Shown one piece after another: positions 34,326 through 47,600 of a stretch of 64,000 nucleotides of DNA (the stretch's first letter is position 1; each line of letters starts with the position of its first letter). A model generated the notes under the pieces. It was given only the letters and a program-made list of their open reading frames with translations. It ran no database searches and had not been told where the DNA came from. The position numbers and the translations under genes are program-made. Source of the DNA: Apostichopus japonicus (lineage: Eukaryota; Echinodermata; Holothuroidea; Aspidochirotida; Stichopodidae); NCBI RefSeq assembly GCF_037975245.1, contig NC_092562.1:22089054-22153053 (forward strand), read 5' to 3'.

Positions 34326-34755
34326 GTAAACTCAAGTACATATCAATTGACTTCTAGCAGAACTTGACCCAAAATCAATGCACCCCATGAAACTGATGGA
34401 AAAAGGTGGACACAGTAGCAATGAGAACCAGGTTGGGAGGGGGGGGGGGAGATGACATCTAACTTGGACCCCTACTCACGGTCTACATTTCTCTGAACGT
34501 ATATTAAGGAAAGGACAATAATTTTTTTCTCCCATATTTCCCCTGGCCCCGTAATTGACCACAGACCCCAGGCTGTAAACCCCTAACCTGCTCTTGTTAG
34601 TCCTGGTGGCACAATGGGGGAGGAGAGGGAGGGAATGCGTGATTGACAACATTGCTAGAAGCCAGGTTGAACTAATTGATACATTCTGTCCACAAGCTCA
34701 GCATTTTGGTAACAAACGTAGCATTCAAAAGTCTTATTAGGTCTTTTCTGAAGGG

Positions 34756-34790
34756 TGGGGAGGGGAGAGGGGGTGGGTGGGTGGGTTTCA
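34756..34790 (+). other. G-rich tract, possible G-quadruplex
   Basis: GGGTGGGGAGGGGAGAGGGG then GTGGGTGGGTGGG; meets the usual four-G-run pattern. Confidence 0.6.
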
Positions 34791-35490
34791 GAGTATTAGT
34801 GCTTAAGAAAATTAAATAAGACAAATATTTTTCATTTTAACATTTTGTGTGATCAACTTATATTAAAAGTAGTAAAGGCAGAGCAAAGCTGTTACATGTT
34901 AACTGAAATTAGTCATAAATTTCCAGGATTTGCAAATGACTATCCTATACATGACATCTAAATTTATGGGAGACAAACTTTGCTGTATTGGATAAATATG
35001 GTGAATAAGGAGCAGCAAAAATATTGAAACCGCACAAATCTTTTAGTTAGATACGAAGGGACACCCAATTGAATGTAAATTGTACATGCTTCTGTCAAAG
35101 TGACATAAATATGTACTGCAAAGTGCAACATTTGGATCATCCCATGACATAAAGCTTGAAGGGATTGGGAGGTTATATATGGAGAAGGGCAGTGGTTCAG
35201 CTAGTACATGCATGAAGACAGATGCATTGCTTTAAAGTACCAAAATAGAGTGTTGTTCGCAGTGGATATGGGAGTGTAACAGTTCTGTGGAGGTTGGTAA
35301 GTACTGAACAATGTAAGCTTTTCCATTGCCAGAAAGTTACTCAAATATTGGAAATAGTAAACACTAAGTAATAAACCTAATGTCAGGGGTTTGAAGATTA
35401 AATGATAAATAAAAACGAAAGTTTATAACTAAACTCAAGAAATATATTTTAATCTCAAAGTATAAAAGAAATCACCATTTTCACCAAATA

Positions 35491-35630
35491 ATATATCTAT
35501 CTATATAGAACTATATGTCTATCTATATAGAACTATATGTTTATATAGAACTATATATATATATATGTATCTATACCTATATATATAGATATCATTATAT
35601 AGATACGCATATATATACATAAATATGTAA
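35491..35630. repeat. TA/TATC-rich low-complexity region
   Basis: Interrupted ATCTATATAGAACTATATG units and pure TA runs. Confidence 0.85.
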
Positions 35631-36471
35631 ACACAAGTAGTTCAGCTCTTGTTGCTCTGAAAAAAAAGGAATCAAATCAAATCAAAATAGCGTGGCATAA
35701 TCAGATTATAAAATCTCTAATTTAGACTGCAAATTGCTAGAAATGACTTCATTGTCATGATAAATAAATGTTAATATGACCCAAGGACAAACCCATCCTG
35801 ATAGAATTTCATTTAAGTACCAAAAAGATTCCAGTGCTGAAAATATGATATGGAAATTATGACTACAAAGTAGTACTTAAGTAAAGTGCTGTAACCACTA
35901 TTTACGGAACTCTTAAAAAACAAATCTTTATAGATGATTAACTTCAGTATAAATCTTAAATGCAAGGAAATGTTTGGAGGTAATATCAAAATGGAACCAT
36001 TATACAGAAAAAAATCATTAAAATAAAAGTGAGTATGAATAGAAAAATAATTATATATCAAAAACAAATATAAAAAAACATTTACTTGCATAATTGTTAT
36101 TAGTTATAGGCTAATATAGAATTATGCAAAAACAACCGTTATGGATCATTAGTATTCTCCCCGAATATGCCTAACAGACAGAAAGTGGTCATCGGGGAAT
36201 CAAACTTTCAGAGGCTCTGCAAGGTGGCTCTCAATGCATGTACCCACTGAGATATTTCATGATCTAACTGGACCCTCATCAATGTCTTGGAACAATTTGG
36301 AGATAATCCAATGGTTGCTGGTTAGAATTCTGTTGCTTCTATCAAATTGTTAGATATAATTTGCGAGTTGCTTTCCTGCTTGTTGACTTTACTTCGACCA
36401 TTTGAAGGATTAGAACCTCCAGGAAACAAGCGTTAGAAAGTATCAAAATATTTAAGCACTAAAAAGTGAAC

Positions 36472-36722
36472 CTGTAGAGTACTTATTGTACATTCATATA
36501 GTACTTATTATGTATGCAGTTACTACGTATTCATAAAGTACTAATAATACGTTCATTGAGTACTTACTATGGATCTGTAGAGAACCTATTGTACATTCAT
36601 ATAGTACTCATTATGTATGCAGTTACTACATATTCATATAGTACTTATAATACGTTTATTGAGTACTTATTACCAATCTGTAGAGCACTTATTGTACATT
36701 CACAAAGTACTTATTATCCAGT
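36472..36722. repeat. 103-bp tandem repeat, ~2.4 copies
   Basis: CTGTAGAG at 36472, 36575 and 36678 starts each copy. Within a copy, TTCATATAGTACTTATTATG-like ~23-bp subunits repeat about four times, so the array is two-level. Confidence 0.9.
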
Positions 36723-39700
36723 AGCATAGTTCTTCGGAACATTCATTGAAAATACTTGTTATACAACCATGTATTACTTATTACGAATTAATATCCTTTT
36801 TATGATGTATTCATATAGCATCAACCCAAATCACTATCCTTGCTTTAAAACTCATTTATTTGAGTAAGGTTTTGAAATTATTTGGGTAAAAAAAATAATT
36901 CTGCAGAAATTGTGTTTAGTTAACAAAATAACTGTTTACCAGTATGGTTCAGAAAAAGATTTCTTTGTATTTAGGAACTGTTTGTAATAGATTTGAGAGA
37001 TAAAAAGAGATGAAACTATTCAAAATTCAAAATGCCCAACCAATTTGACAGTTTTTTCTTGTGGGAGAAGGGAGAGGGGAGTTGTACAAAACTGTACGTG
37101 TAGGTATCAACAGTGCAAAATTTAGTACGCAACAGTGACTTTATGTACACCGTCATTTCTGAAATTCAATTTGGACATACCAATACAACCACTTAATGTA
37201 CACAAAACTTTTTAATTTGTTTTGAACAGCTTTAATCACCAATTTGTATGCTTATCTACAAGAAAGCATATGACTAATGGATAGGCCGCATTGACCATGA
37301 CATTGGAATACTATACCTATATATACATGTAGTAGTACCCTGCAGCAAGGTAAAAATAGCTCCCAATACTTTGACCCAAAATGTAAAATGACATAGCTTT
37401 TACGGCCAGATGAATATTGATGTAATTGGGGATAAGATGTAATCAACTATGTATCATACAAATATCGGACCTTAAGTATCTTAAAAATGATCTGTTTATT
37501 ACAAAATATGTTGAATATGAGCATTATACATATTAAACAAACTTATTGTGACAGCTCGATCCAGAGGTTCAATTAACGCCAGATGAAGACATGAACCTCA
37601 TGGATCTCTGTGTACTAAATATTTACGTAAACCGAAGACATAAAAACAACACCAAATGAGATGAAATAATTTTATAATTTACAGCAGCTGGTTCCACAAA
37701 TCTACTAAAGTTTCCAAATGCCATTTCCCACCAGATTCACCTTCCCTCAGCAAGGTCCGGTGGACACACCTTGAACTATGTCTTTCTCTCCATAGCGTTA
37801 AAATTAATCTGTTTTATGACAATAACAAGTTTTCACCCAATTCTTATTTAAAGTATAGGCTGGGCAGCCTACTGTAGAAAGCACTGTAATGAAAGTGTTA
37901 CAGATCGATGCTATGTGTTCACATTTGGATTGAAGCATAGCAAACATCTATGTATAAATGTTACCTTTATGCTTACACAACCGGCTGAGTTAAAGGTCTT
38001 AATTCCTTGTATCACGTCTATCAGGCCCTTGCACAGTACATGTCTTCCTTTACAGATCTTCAAAATTGCAGTCCAATAGTTTTAAAGTAAATGTGCAAAC
38101 TGATGACAGGTGCAGTGTCGAGATTGTCTTTGTACATCGTAGTAGTTTTAAAAATCTGGCTAGTCTGATGGTTATTATATCACAGAATATTATATTACTA
38201 CAATAATTAAGTTAAACCTATGAAACTTCATTTCATAATAAATCAAAAATATCCTCATATCAATTTTCATTGACATTTCCGCATTTCATACATCACCTCA
38301 AAATGAAGTACATAACATGAGGTAACTTCTAACTTCTGTGTTAAAAATGACAAATAGGTTACATTTTGATCTGCCAATTTCTCTTTAAAGTTGCTATTCT
38401 TCCATTGTAGACAATGATTTGAATTTGTTCACGTGATTATTTTGGTTTTAATATTGACTGTATTTCATTTGTAATATCTTTTTCTTTTACTTTAAGAATC
38501 AACCTAATTTCCCTTGATTAAATGTTTAATATGCAACTTTCTATACCTTCTTTGTGTTTGGCATTTCCTACACAATGTCTGCATAGTGTACCTTAATATT
38601 TTGATAACCCCCCCCCCAAAAAAAAAAATTTTTTAGCTGCTGCTGTTACATGCAATAGATCACCGAGTCTGTATGTACACTCATAATATAAAAAATATTT
38701 CTGTCTATCCTTTGAAAGAGAAAAACAAAAAGGTCATTTACAAAAAAGACCTGATATTAGCAAATGCACGTGATGTCAAATGAAAGCAAAGAAAAACAAT
38801 TAAAGAAAAAAGGATATAAAACATACTTTTCCCATTTACCATGATTACTATCAGATACAAACATTGAAATAAGATAATTCTCATCATGAAAGGATAATCT
38901 ACATAAGCTGCCATAACCAAATCGCTTACCAAAAATGTAGATGCACGAGTAAAACAAACTTGTTAACAATAAACAAATAAACAATTTAACAAACACACAC
39001 ATGCACAAAACACACACAATTGACCTCCTATGAATCTCTTCATTTAGTTGTGGCTTATTTTGAACACAAAGAACGCCAAATCAATTTTACAGTTCCATGC
39101 ATCAGTCCTTGTACTTTGACTATAACAAGTGACTTTATAGATGCAGTCGATATATGTGATTGTCATACGGAAGATGATAACGTTAATGGAAAATAGCAAT
39201 AACAAGGCTATCTGACTTGTTTTAAGTACTAACCAGCTTCAAACATATTTACCCATTTCAAGGTACCTTTATCCCAATACCAATATTTACAGCACACCGA
39301 CAAACTGACATCTGGTTAATTCAGCCATCGGTTTAAAAGATGACCTTAAAGGCACATTTGAATTTTGAATAACTCTATGCTATATTATACAATTACAGAC
39401 ATGTTAACTTCCATTCAAAATAGCTAACTAACAAAATAGAGCAAACCCCCCCACCCCCCCCAAAAACAAACAAACAAACAAACAACAAACACCCAAAACA
39501 GTAAAAAAAACAACAACCAGACAGTTATATACAATGAAACGTTTTATCAAGGTACTGTCATTTACAGCTGCCTACCATTTCAGAAACAAAGACATGATTT
39601 TCAGGAAGAAACAGAGAAATACGTTCAAAATCAGTCATTCTTTGCCAACATACAGTAGTGCCCAAACATTCACTCTGATACTTTCCCTATGATATACACA

Positions 39701-41036
39701 GAGATCATTGTGTTTCTTGGGACTTTGAATGACATTGGAAAGTTTCCCATCCATCGATTGCAAATGATTTACTTAGGTAAGGAAAGTCATTGATGTTTAC
39801 CATTGATGATTTAAACATACATGCAAATCTGGTGCATGTTTACCCTCTGGTCAAAATCGTATGGATGGAATAGGTTAGACATCTCATACACACTCACCTA
39901 AGTTTCAAAAACATGAAAGAAGATCACACCTTTGGTTACAACATGGGTCTAAGTACGGGAAAAATGCTAGAGAAATGCTATTGAAGATGACATTAAGTCT
40001 ACATATGGAAGACTTGGCATGGGCTTTGATCTGTGCTACTTAAGTTCTAAACGGGTTTGGATCTCATCTTCTTTGTCTAAAACTCTCTGAGTGAATGCCT
40101 TTCACTCTACGATGTCTATGATGAAGGCGATGACAATGAAGCTGGATAATTTGTTCCACAATCTAGTGCATCACATCATGATGGGCGTATTAGCATCACG
40201 TTTACAAAAATCAGTCCATATTCAACAAATCTACTAAATTGACCGTTCTCTCTTGGAGTTGCGAACCTTTCGCATTCATTACTGAACAGGCCGTAGGCAA
40301 ATGTAAGCGACATTCCTTAAAGCGATGAATTTAAGCTACTAAATACTAATTTGGGTTATTTTACAACTAAGTCTACTGCACTGGCTATATTTTTGGCTAT
40401 TACGCTAAAAAGAAAATTCTACACTGAAGTGATTTTAGATATAACAACTAGTCCTGACAGTGACAGATTTTCCATAAAAGGTTTGCTTTTGACAAATTTT
40501 GATTGCTCAACTATCTTTTACTGAGAAAAAATTGCATCCTTTTGGTTTATAAGCACCATACTTGTTGATTATGTTAGTCAGGATGAAATAAACTCTCATC
40601 CCCCTGTTACTTAGTCAAGAAATGAAAATATAAGATAGCTTGCATAAAATATTCACTTGATTACAACGATGTATAAGTATCTTGGCATTATACAGCAAAG
40701 AATAAACAATAACAAATAAAAGGTTGCTTGAAAGACAAAAGTCTCTCCTGAATAGTAATTCTGGAGTTAGCTGAGTTTTCAGATTTACTGCCCTGTACAA
40801 AAGAAAAGAAAATAGTCCATGTCAGTACGGTTTCAAAAAGGTTGCCAGCAAGATGGAATTTTAGATTCTTCGATAAACCAACAACATAAACATCAAATGA
40901 TATCAACATTGCGACAAGCAACAACATAGGAACTATATTGAGCATTCTTTTTAATGTGAGAAATCAACATTTTAAACACCAGCATCAAGTAAACATAACC
41001 ATTGTGAGAACAAACAATGTGAGATCCAACCAGTGA

Positions 41037-41107
41037 CATATAATCTCCTAGCAACATATGATCTCCTAGCAACCTATGATCTCCTAGCAACCTATGATCT
41101 CCTAGCA
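41037..41107. repeat. 18-bp tandem repeat, 4 copies
   Basis: CTATGATCTCCTAGCAAC repeated, in the likely 3' flank of the phosphatase. Confidence 0.93.
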
Positions 41108-41239
41108 GCTAAGTAAAGTCTCCAATGGCATCATCAATATCCATTGAACTCCATTGTAACTATGTGGTGTTACTAATACACCACTTATATGATCCAAAGA
41201 ACGAATGTTAGCAGCATTTATAAACAAAATCACGTAGCA

Positions 41240-41245
41240 TTTATT
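41240..41245 (-). terminator. Candidate poly(A) signal of the phosphatase gene
   Basis: AATAAA on the minus strand about 360 bp after the TAG. Plausible distance; not shown to be used. Confidence 0.4.
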
Positions 41246-41604
41246 TAATCTCTGGTTTATACCCTGGCTGGCTCAAGTATGGCGGGTTCTTTCATCCATG
41301 ACGAGGCAAAGCAATCAAAAGCGATAACACACATGAAATGATAACTGAAAGAAAAGTTACTTTAACTTCTTAAACGGTAAGTTATAAACCATTTTACGTT
41401 CACCATATGCAAATGTGGCTATACGTGACACATTATGATAACTGCCTCAACGCCAAGCTGGTCTTAGATGTATTAACTACCAGATGAACGGAAACTATGT
41501 TAACCACGGCAGCTATCTTCAACTTCAGCACACTCTCAGTTTATCAATGCAGAATTTTTCTTATTTTGTTTTTTCATTTAACCACTTTTATACTCACCCT
41601 CTCT

Positions 41605-41679
41605 CTATCTATAATTTGCATACTGGTCAAAAGTATCTAAATGCTTCAGTACTGCCTGGTAAAGGAACTCATACTGAGT
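41605..41679 (-). CDS. RPTP exon p (C-terminus and stop)
   Basis: [20 protein letters not shown] then ANYR and TAG. It matches the QYEFCYK...YIDAFSDYANFK end of PTPRA/PTPRE. Acceptor TTCTCACTTTCAG, phase 0. Found by motif, because the ORF has no internal Met. Confidence 0.93.
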   Translation of the reverse strand, partial: TQYEFLYQAVLKHLDTFDQYANYR

Positions 41680-44600
41680 CTGAAAGTGAGAATGTTAAAA
41701 TAATTCCATCATTTTCGATAAGAACTGAGAACATGCTTTTCAAATTGTTACTTAATGTCAAATGAGCTTTTAACAAGCATAAATTGTTCAAAGCATTTTA
41801 TTCTCAGTGACAATGAATATCTCATTCATGGACAGTGTGAGTGCAATGTCATGAGTATGAGAACAACATCACAAGTATGAGAACAACATCAAGAGTATTA
41901 GGACAACATCACACATATGGGAACAAGATCACAAGTATGAGAACATCAGAGATATGAGAACATAACTACTGTAGTATGAGAACAACATCACAGATATGAG
42001 AACAACATCACAGATATGAGAACAACATAACTAGTATGAGAACAATATCATGAGTATGAGAACAACATAACTAGTATGAGAACAATATCATGAGTATGAG
42101 AACAACATAACTAGTATGAGAACAATATGCTGAGTATGAGAACAACATGACTAGTATGAGAACAATATCATGAGTATGAGAACAACATAACTAGTATGAG
42201 AACAATATGCTGAGTATGAGAACAACATGACTAGTATGAGAACAATATCACAAGTATGAGAACAACATAACTAGTATGAGAACAATATTCTGAGTAAGAA
42301 AACATGTCAAAGTCCGTTGATACGATAACGAATCTGATTTAGACAATGTTTCCAACTAAGTCTGCTCTTTAATTAGATGATCAACTACACAAAAGTGCAC
42401 CGGTATATTGGCCATTCTGTCAACAGAGTGTCTGTCAAATCAAAACCAGCTCAATGTTGGACCGTGTGGTTGTGGTATGGACCTGGTTTGAGTTTGTGAG
42501 ATGAGGGTCCACTTGTGACTATATTTAATTTCCATTGTTTATAAAACTTACCGCATCATGAAGCATGTGTTGTCGCTGTTGTCGTAGGGTTCTCACGGTC
42601 TGGAAGACATCGACCACACCCTCTGCCCTGGCCCTCTCCATCAATATCGAAAGAGCAATCCAAACTGCTGTCCTTCCAACGCCAGTACTGATTAGAGGAG
42701 CAAATGAAAAGAAAGTGTAAACTAATGTCGTTACAACCAATTCCCCCCCCCCCCCCCCCCACCCCCTAACCTCTTTCCTTAATCCTCTCTTTGTCTTTCT
42801 GCAGTTTATCTCCTACCCTGTTGTTTTCTTTCTTCTCTCCATCCCTTGTCTACTAATCATCTTAGATCTTTCTCTTTTGTGTTCACCCTGCTCATTAACC
42901 TGTCTGTATTCTGTGTGTGTATATTTGTCCCTTCTGTTACTGTAACTTGTCATTCAGCCTCTGAAGAAGATCCTGCTAGGATCGAACATGTCAGGCCCTC
43001 TTACTTTTACACATAACTAACTTTTGGTAACAATTACACAGATAATAAAACTTGTTTGAGTGAAAGCGGTTAACTGAGGCCAATGTCAGCTAGGATTAAA
43101 TTTCAGTTAAAATGTAATACTTTATTGTCTTAGAAGAAGCTATAAACATGAACAGAGGCTGTAAAATTCAAACAGGTAGTAAAAGTTGCTAGTCAGCACA
43201 GAGTTCCTTGGCTTCAATGAACTAACTGGGGAGAGATTTTTATCCTGTGTTTGGTGTTTTGCTTCACCAGCAAAGACTGTTTTCATATTGAGGCACAGCA
43301 GCCACTTATTTTGTGGTGACAACTTTATCATCTGATCTAGAAACGGTAGGGTGATGGCAGTGGTGGTGGGGAGGGGGGTTTGGGTCAAAAATATTTCAAT
43401 AAAATACAACCTTTTTAACCAACAACATCACATATCCATTTCCAAATTGGCACACATATGTTAACACCACTGAAATAGTATTTTCAAACGAGTTACATTT
43501 CTTGATTTTGTATCAATATATTTTGGTACCAATGGTGCTCTGCACTCTTTATATCATTGTAAGGTTGAAGGAAAATGGGGAAGATATTTGGGCTTCTCGA
43601 GCAAAGGAAGAACCACACACATACAAGGACACCAGGTTTTATTACTAAGAAACCATTTACATGACCGGTTATTTACTCACTCCAGAAACAAACGGTGTTC
43701 CTGTTCATTCAATATCTCGTTTATATCAACTTCCAGCATTCCAGCTAGATCCAATATTAAGTGTTAAATTTCTTCCCTCTATGTTTAGTCAATTGCTATA
43801 TATTACAGCTCACATATTTATTTATTCTGTTTAACTTACTGGCAGAAGACAACGATTGGATGTCTAGAGTGATCAGGTGACTCTTCACGCTCCGAGTTCT
43901 GCTGATGTTCGTGAGCAACGTTCACTAAGTCGATCACAGATTCACAGCAGTTTGGAGTTCCCACTTCAGGCCAACCATGGAAGCGAAACATCGTTACCTT
44001 ACGTCCACTTACCCCCTATAGGACAAACAAAAATGGAAAACGCTAGAAATCCCACAAAATGCTAGTTTTGACCACCTCATTTGGTCTTGGATTCAAGCAA
44101 GTAACCTTCAAACATGACAAAGTCAATCTAGCCATCTTTCTGTTTAAACTTATATACTAGCAGCCTAAAATTAGAATTTCACTCATATTGTATTACTATC
44201 GGTTTCGGCCGGTATAAACCGGTGATACACATCCCACTGTTGACCGATAGCAATCCGATACCAATTGCAAATAAAGATAATAAAAAAAGACAAAGATGAA
44301 CATGGAATTGTGCTTGGATCGCATTGAAATGACACAGAATTGGGGATTGGTTTCTAAACCAGAATAGTATCGACCTTAACTTTGACAAAAAATCAGGCTT
44401 GTTTTGAAGAATCAATATTGGTTGCAAAACTAGCAGTAAATCCCGCATGCTGTTAATCGGTGCAACACTACTTAAAACTATTTCTTTAAACGAAATGTTC
44501 ACACTTTGAAATATATCACTGAGTCCCATTCACACTTGGAATCTTTGTTTCATAAATTATCTTAAATTATCATAAATTATAAAGCATTGGTGTGAACAGA

Positions 44601-47600
44601 AAGTTATTTTGTTTAAAGGGAGACACATAGCATGCCAAAATTGTCACTGTGGTGATCTTATCACTTTAGTGTCCACCCTAACTTAACCTAGATCGTTACA
44701 GAAAACCAACAAAAGACAGAGAATAAAAAGAAAGACTTCTCTTCTTCATTCTTATATTACAAACAACAAGCACTTAAAAACTGGTCAAAGATGCTGATAT
44801 TTCTACTCATTCATACTATCCTATACTACTATTGATGTACCCGCATACATACCTCAGTGCTGGACAGGCTAAAATTATGGACGGTGTAATCTTCTTCTTC
44901 ATTTTCTGAAGCAAGTTCAACAGTCAAATTGCCAAAAGTCTGAGGCTCCTCCTCCGGCCAAAACTTCACACACATTTCCTAAAAAGACAAAATCAAGTAT
45001 TGGTTTTGAACAATTAAGCACAATCTAAACTAATGGCAGATTTTTGGAGATGATGTCACTTCATATAACCATACAACTGAAGCAGCTTTGCATTTAGTCA
45101 GTACAGTAAAATATACTTCTAAAAGTATGCATAGTATTGTTACGTGACCTAAACTTTTCAGTTTGATTGACTGGAAAACTGCAGCTAAGAGTAAATAGTC
45201 AAGAAGTGTTGGAAGGTCTCGGCATAGTACTTCTATTTATTTTGAAAAATACGAATATAGATTTTGCTTTATACTTTTTCATAAAAGCAGCTGTGAATCA
45301 AAGAATAACTAATTAGGCAGGAATTTGGTATTTGAGCAGGAGCAGCCCCCAAAATATAAAATAAATAAAAGCAGAACAGAACATTCAAGTACTAGTAATG
45401 TTTCTAGTTATACCTATAACAGTTTTCAAGATATCAAACCTTAAATGTCTGAGATGCTCCTTTAAGGCCAAATGAATGAGAAAATCCTCATCTAAATCCA
45501 GGCTTAAATATTCAGGATGATTCTTTTGTTCGTTTAATACATTATGATAACTAAAATATGTTCTTTATATATCATACAATTCCAAAGAACAAGCACGGAA
45601 GACATTTCAGACATCTTTGTCTTCGAGAAACTTCTAGTGTGTGTTCTTAAAATCTCCCTTGTGGCAGTAAAACCATTCTGTAAAACCATTGAGGTTTTAT
45701 CCTTGCTTCTGTGGAGCTGGCACTCATCGATATATACTAGACTTAGTAGTTCATACACTTCGGCCTGACGATCCCCTAGAAAAATTCAAGCATCCAGCCT
45801 CACCAAAAACAGAGACAGTATATATAGCCAGGAATGATACCAGTGGTTATTTTGTGCCTACAGTCATACTTTAGATTGCACTACAAACAAAGGGGTAAAT
45901 TTACCAATGGGCATTAAATTTACTCCCACCTCACCCCCCCTGCACAAATCAAAGGTTAAATTCTGGGAAGTCATCTTGGTAAACCAACTATCTTTTCTTC
46001 CTTGCCCCCCCCCCCACTCCTGGAGTTCCTTTAATATCCTTAATACTCACATTTCCTTTCTCTTCCAAGTCTGTTAGCATGATGACTGTAGCTGTTAAAC
46101 TTTCCCAAACCAGTCTCCAGAAATCATGAACAGTATTCTCCATGGGTGCCTGGGTAGCGATGTACATGTTCTTCCTTTCGTATCCCTGGTGTCAAAAGTC
46201 AGTCAAAATGAATTTTTAAATTAATTATTTAATTATTTTGTTTTAGTAAATATAAAGTTGATGCTTTAAAGAAACTTGATCTCAAAGAAAAGTCAGCTTC
46301 GTTTTTCTTAAATCATTGAAGGGTGACCAACAAGCACTATCAAGATTGAGCAGAACACTAACTGTAAATTCTAGTGGCTGAAGATGATGGCTAAACAAAT
46401 AATTTTGGGAATTTTCTGCATCTGTACTTCAAAACCACACATCCTCATAGCAATTCCGTATCGCAAACATTTGAACTTTTCAAGTCTGTTTATGTTTTGT
46501 GAATGCATTTGGCAACAGCAGTAAGAATGATAACATGGTAATTCAGTTGAAAATGTTTTAGTTTTTTTCCTATATGGTAATTCAACTCACTTATTCTATT
46601 ATCTTATGTTATAATACTTGTTCAATAATGTTTCTAAGAATAAGGTTGTTTTAATTCTAAATACACAGAATATTGACAACTAAGCAACCATTCTTTGGGA
46701 ATCATATGTCGAAGATAAATCAACAAGAATATTATAATAGCAACAAGAGTATTATAATAGCAAAGTAAAACCCTTGAAGAACAGTTGTCATGATGACATC
46801 TCAAACCACCTTGTGCACTCCCTGGAAGAAACCAAGGGATTATCTTATCAAAACAAAAGTTTACCTTCAAGTTAGGAATAGGATATTGAGATGGAGTTTT
46901 CAACTAACAGTGTGGAATATCTTTCTCTCTTAGAAAAGTGTGACATTGCCTTTTTAGTTTTTTACATTTTTTTCATTGATAGGCATCAGTCACTAGATTA
47001 GAGGCATAATTGACTTACTTTGATGTAGGATGCATTGATGTAGGTTGAATTTTCATCTCCGACCAACCTCTCCAAAAGGACCCTATTGTGGTCATCTGCA
47101 AAAAAAATCACAAAAGGAAGTGAAATAAAAGTGAAAATTTACATTACAAAAAAAAAAATCTAACAGCAAAATGGCGGTTACCCATATAAGGGATCCCACA
47201 CTTTGGTGAAATTTAAATCTCATGAATTTGCAATAAAAAAATTTCATGCAAAGGTTAAGAAATTCCATGAATGTTTTGAGCAAAAACGATTTTAAGGAAA
47301 CCTTTCTACGTAACATGGCTTTTGATATATTTACTCATTTCATGACTTTCACACGTACAGAAATTCAATTTCAAATTTCTATGACCTTTCTATGAACATG
47401 TAAACCATGCATTGTATCTTTAGTAATAGGTCAAACTCATACACTCAAATTATGGAACTAACAAGCATCCGTCCTTGTCACATTCTTCTTAGACACAGAA
47501 AAAAGAACATGTAAGAAAAAGAGTGCTTGTTTTATTTCAAAAAGACACAAAAGTTCATATTTGCTAAAATTTGGGGAAAAAATATATGTTTGAGATATGT

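Larger units (their letters stand above)
31875..41239. other. Spacer between the hydrolase and phosphatase genes
   Basis: The two genes point towards each other. No splice-bounded coding segment was recognised. It holds tandem repeats at 32621, 34062, 35491 and 36472, G-rich tracts at 32401 and 34756, and long poly-G runs (about 33377-33391). Confidence 0.6.

Noticed and set aside
40688..40795. Minus-strand segment after a strong acceptor TTTTCTTTTGTACAG, considered as the last RPTP exon
   Set aside because: It shows no PTP C-terminal motif. The exon at 41605-41679 gives the expected TQYEFLYQ...DQYANYR end in phase.
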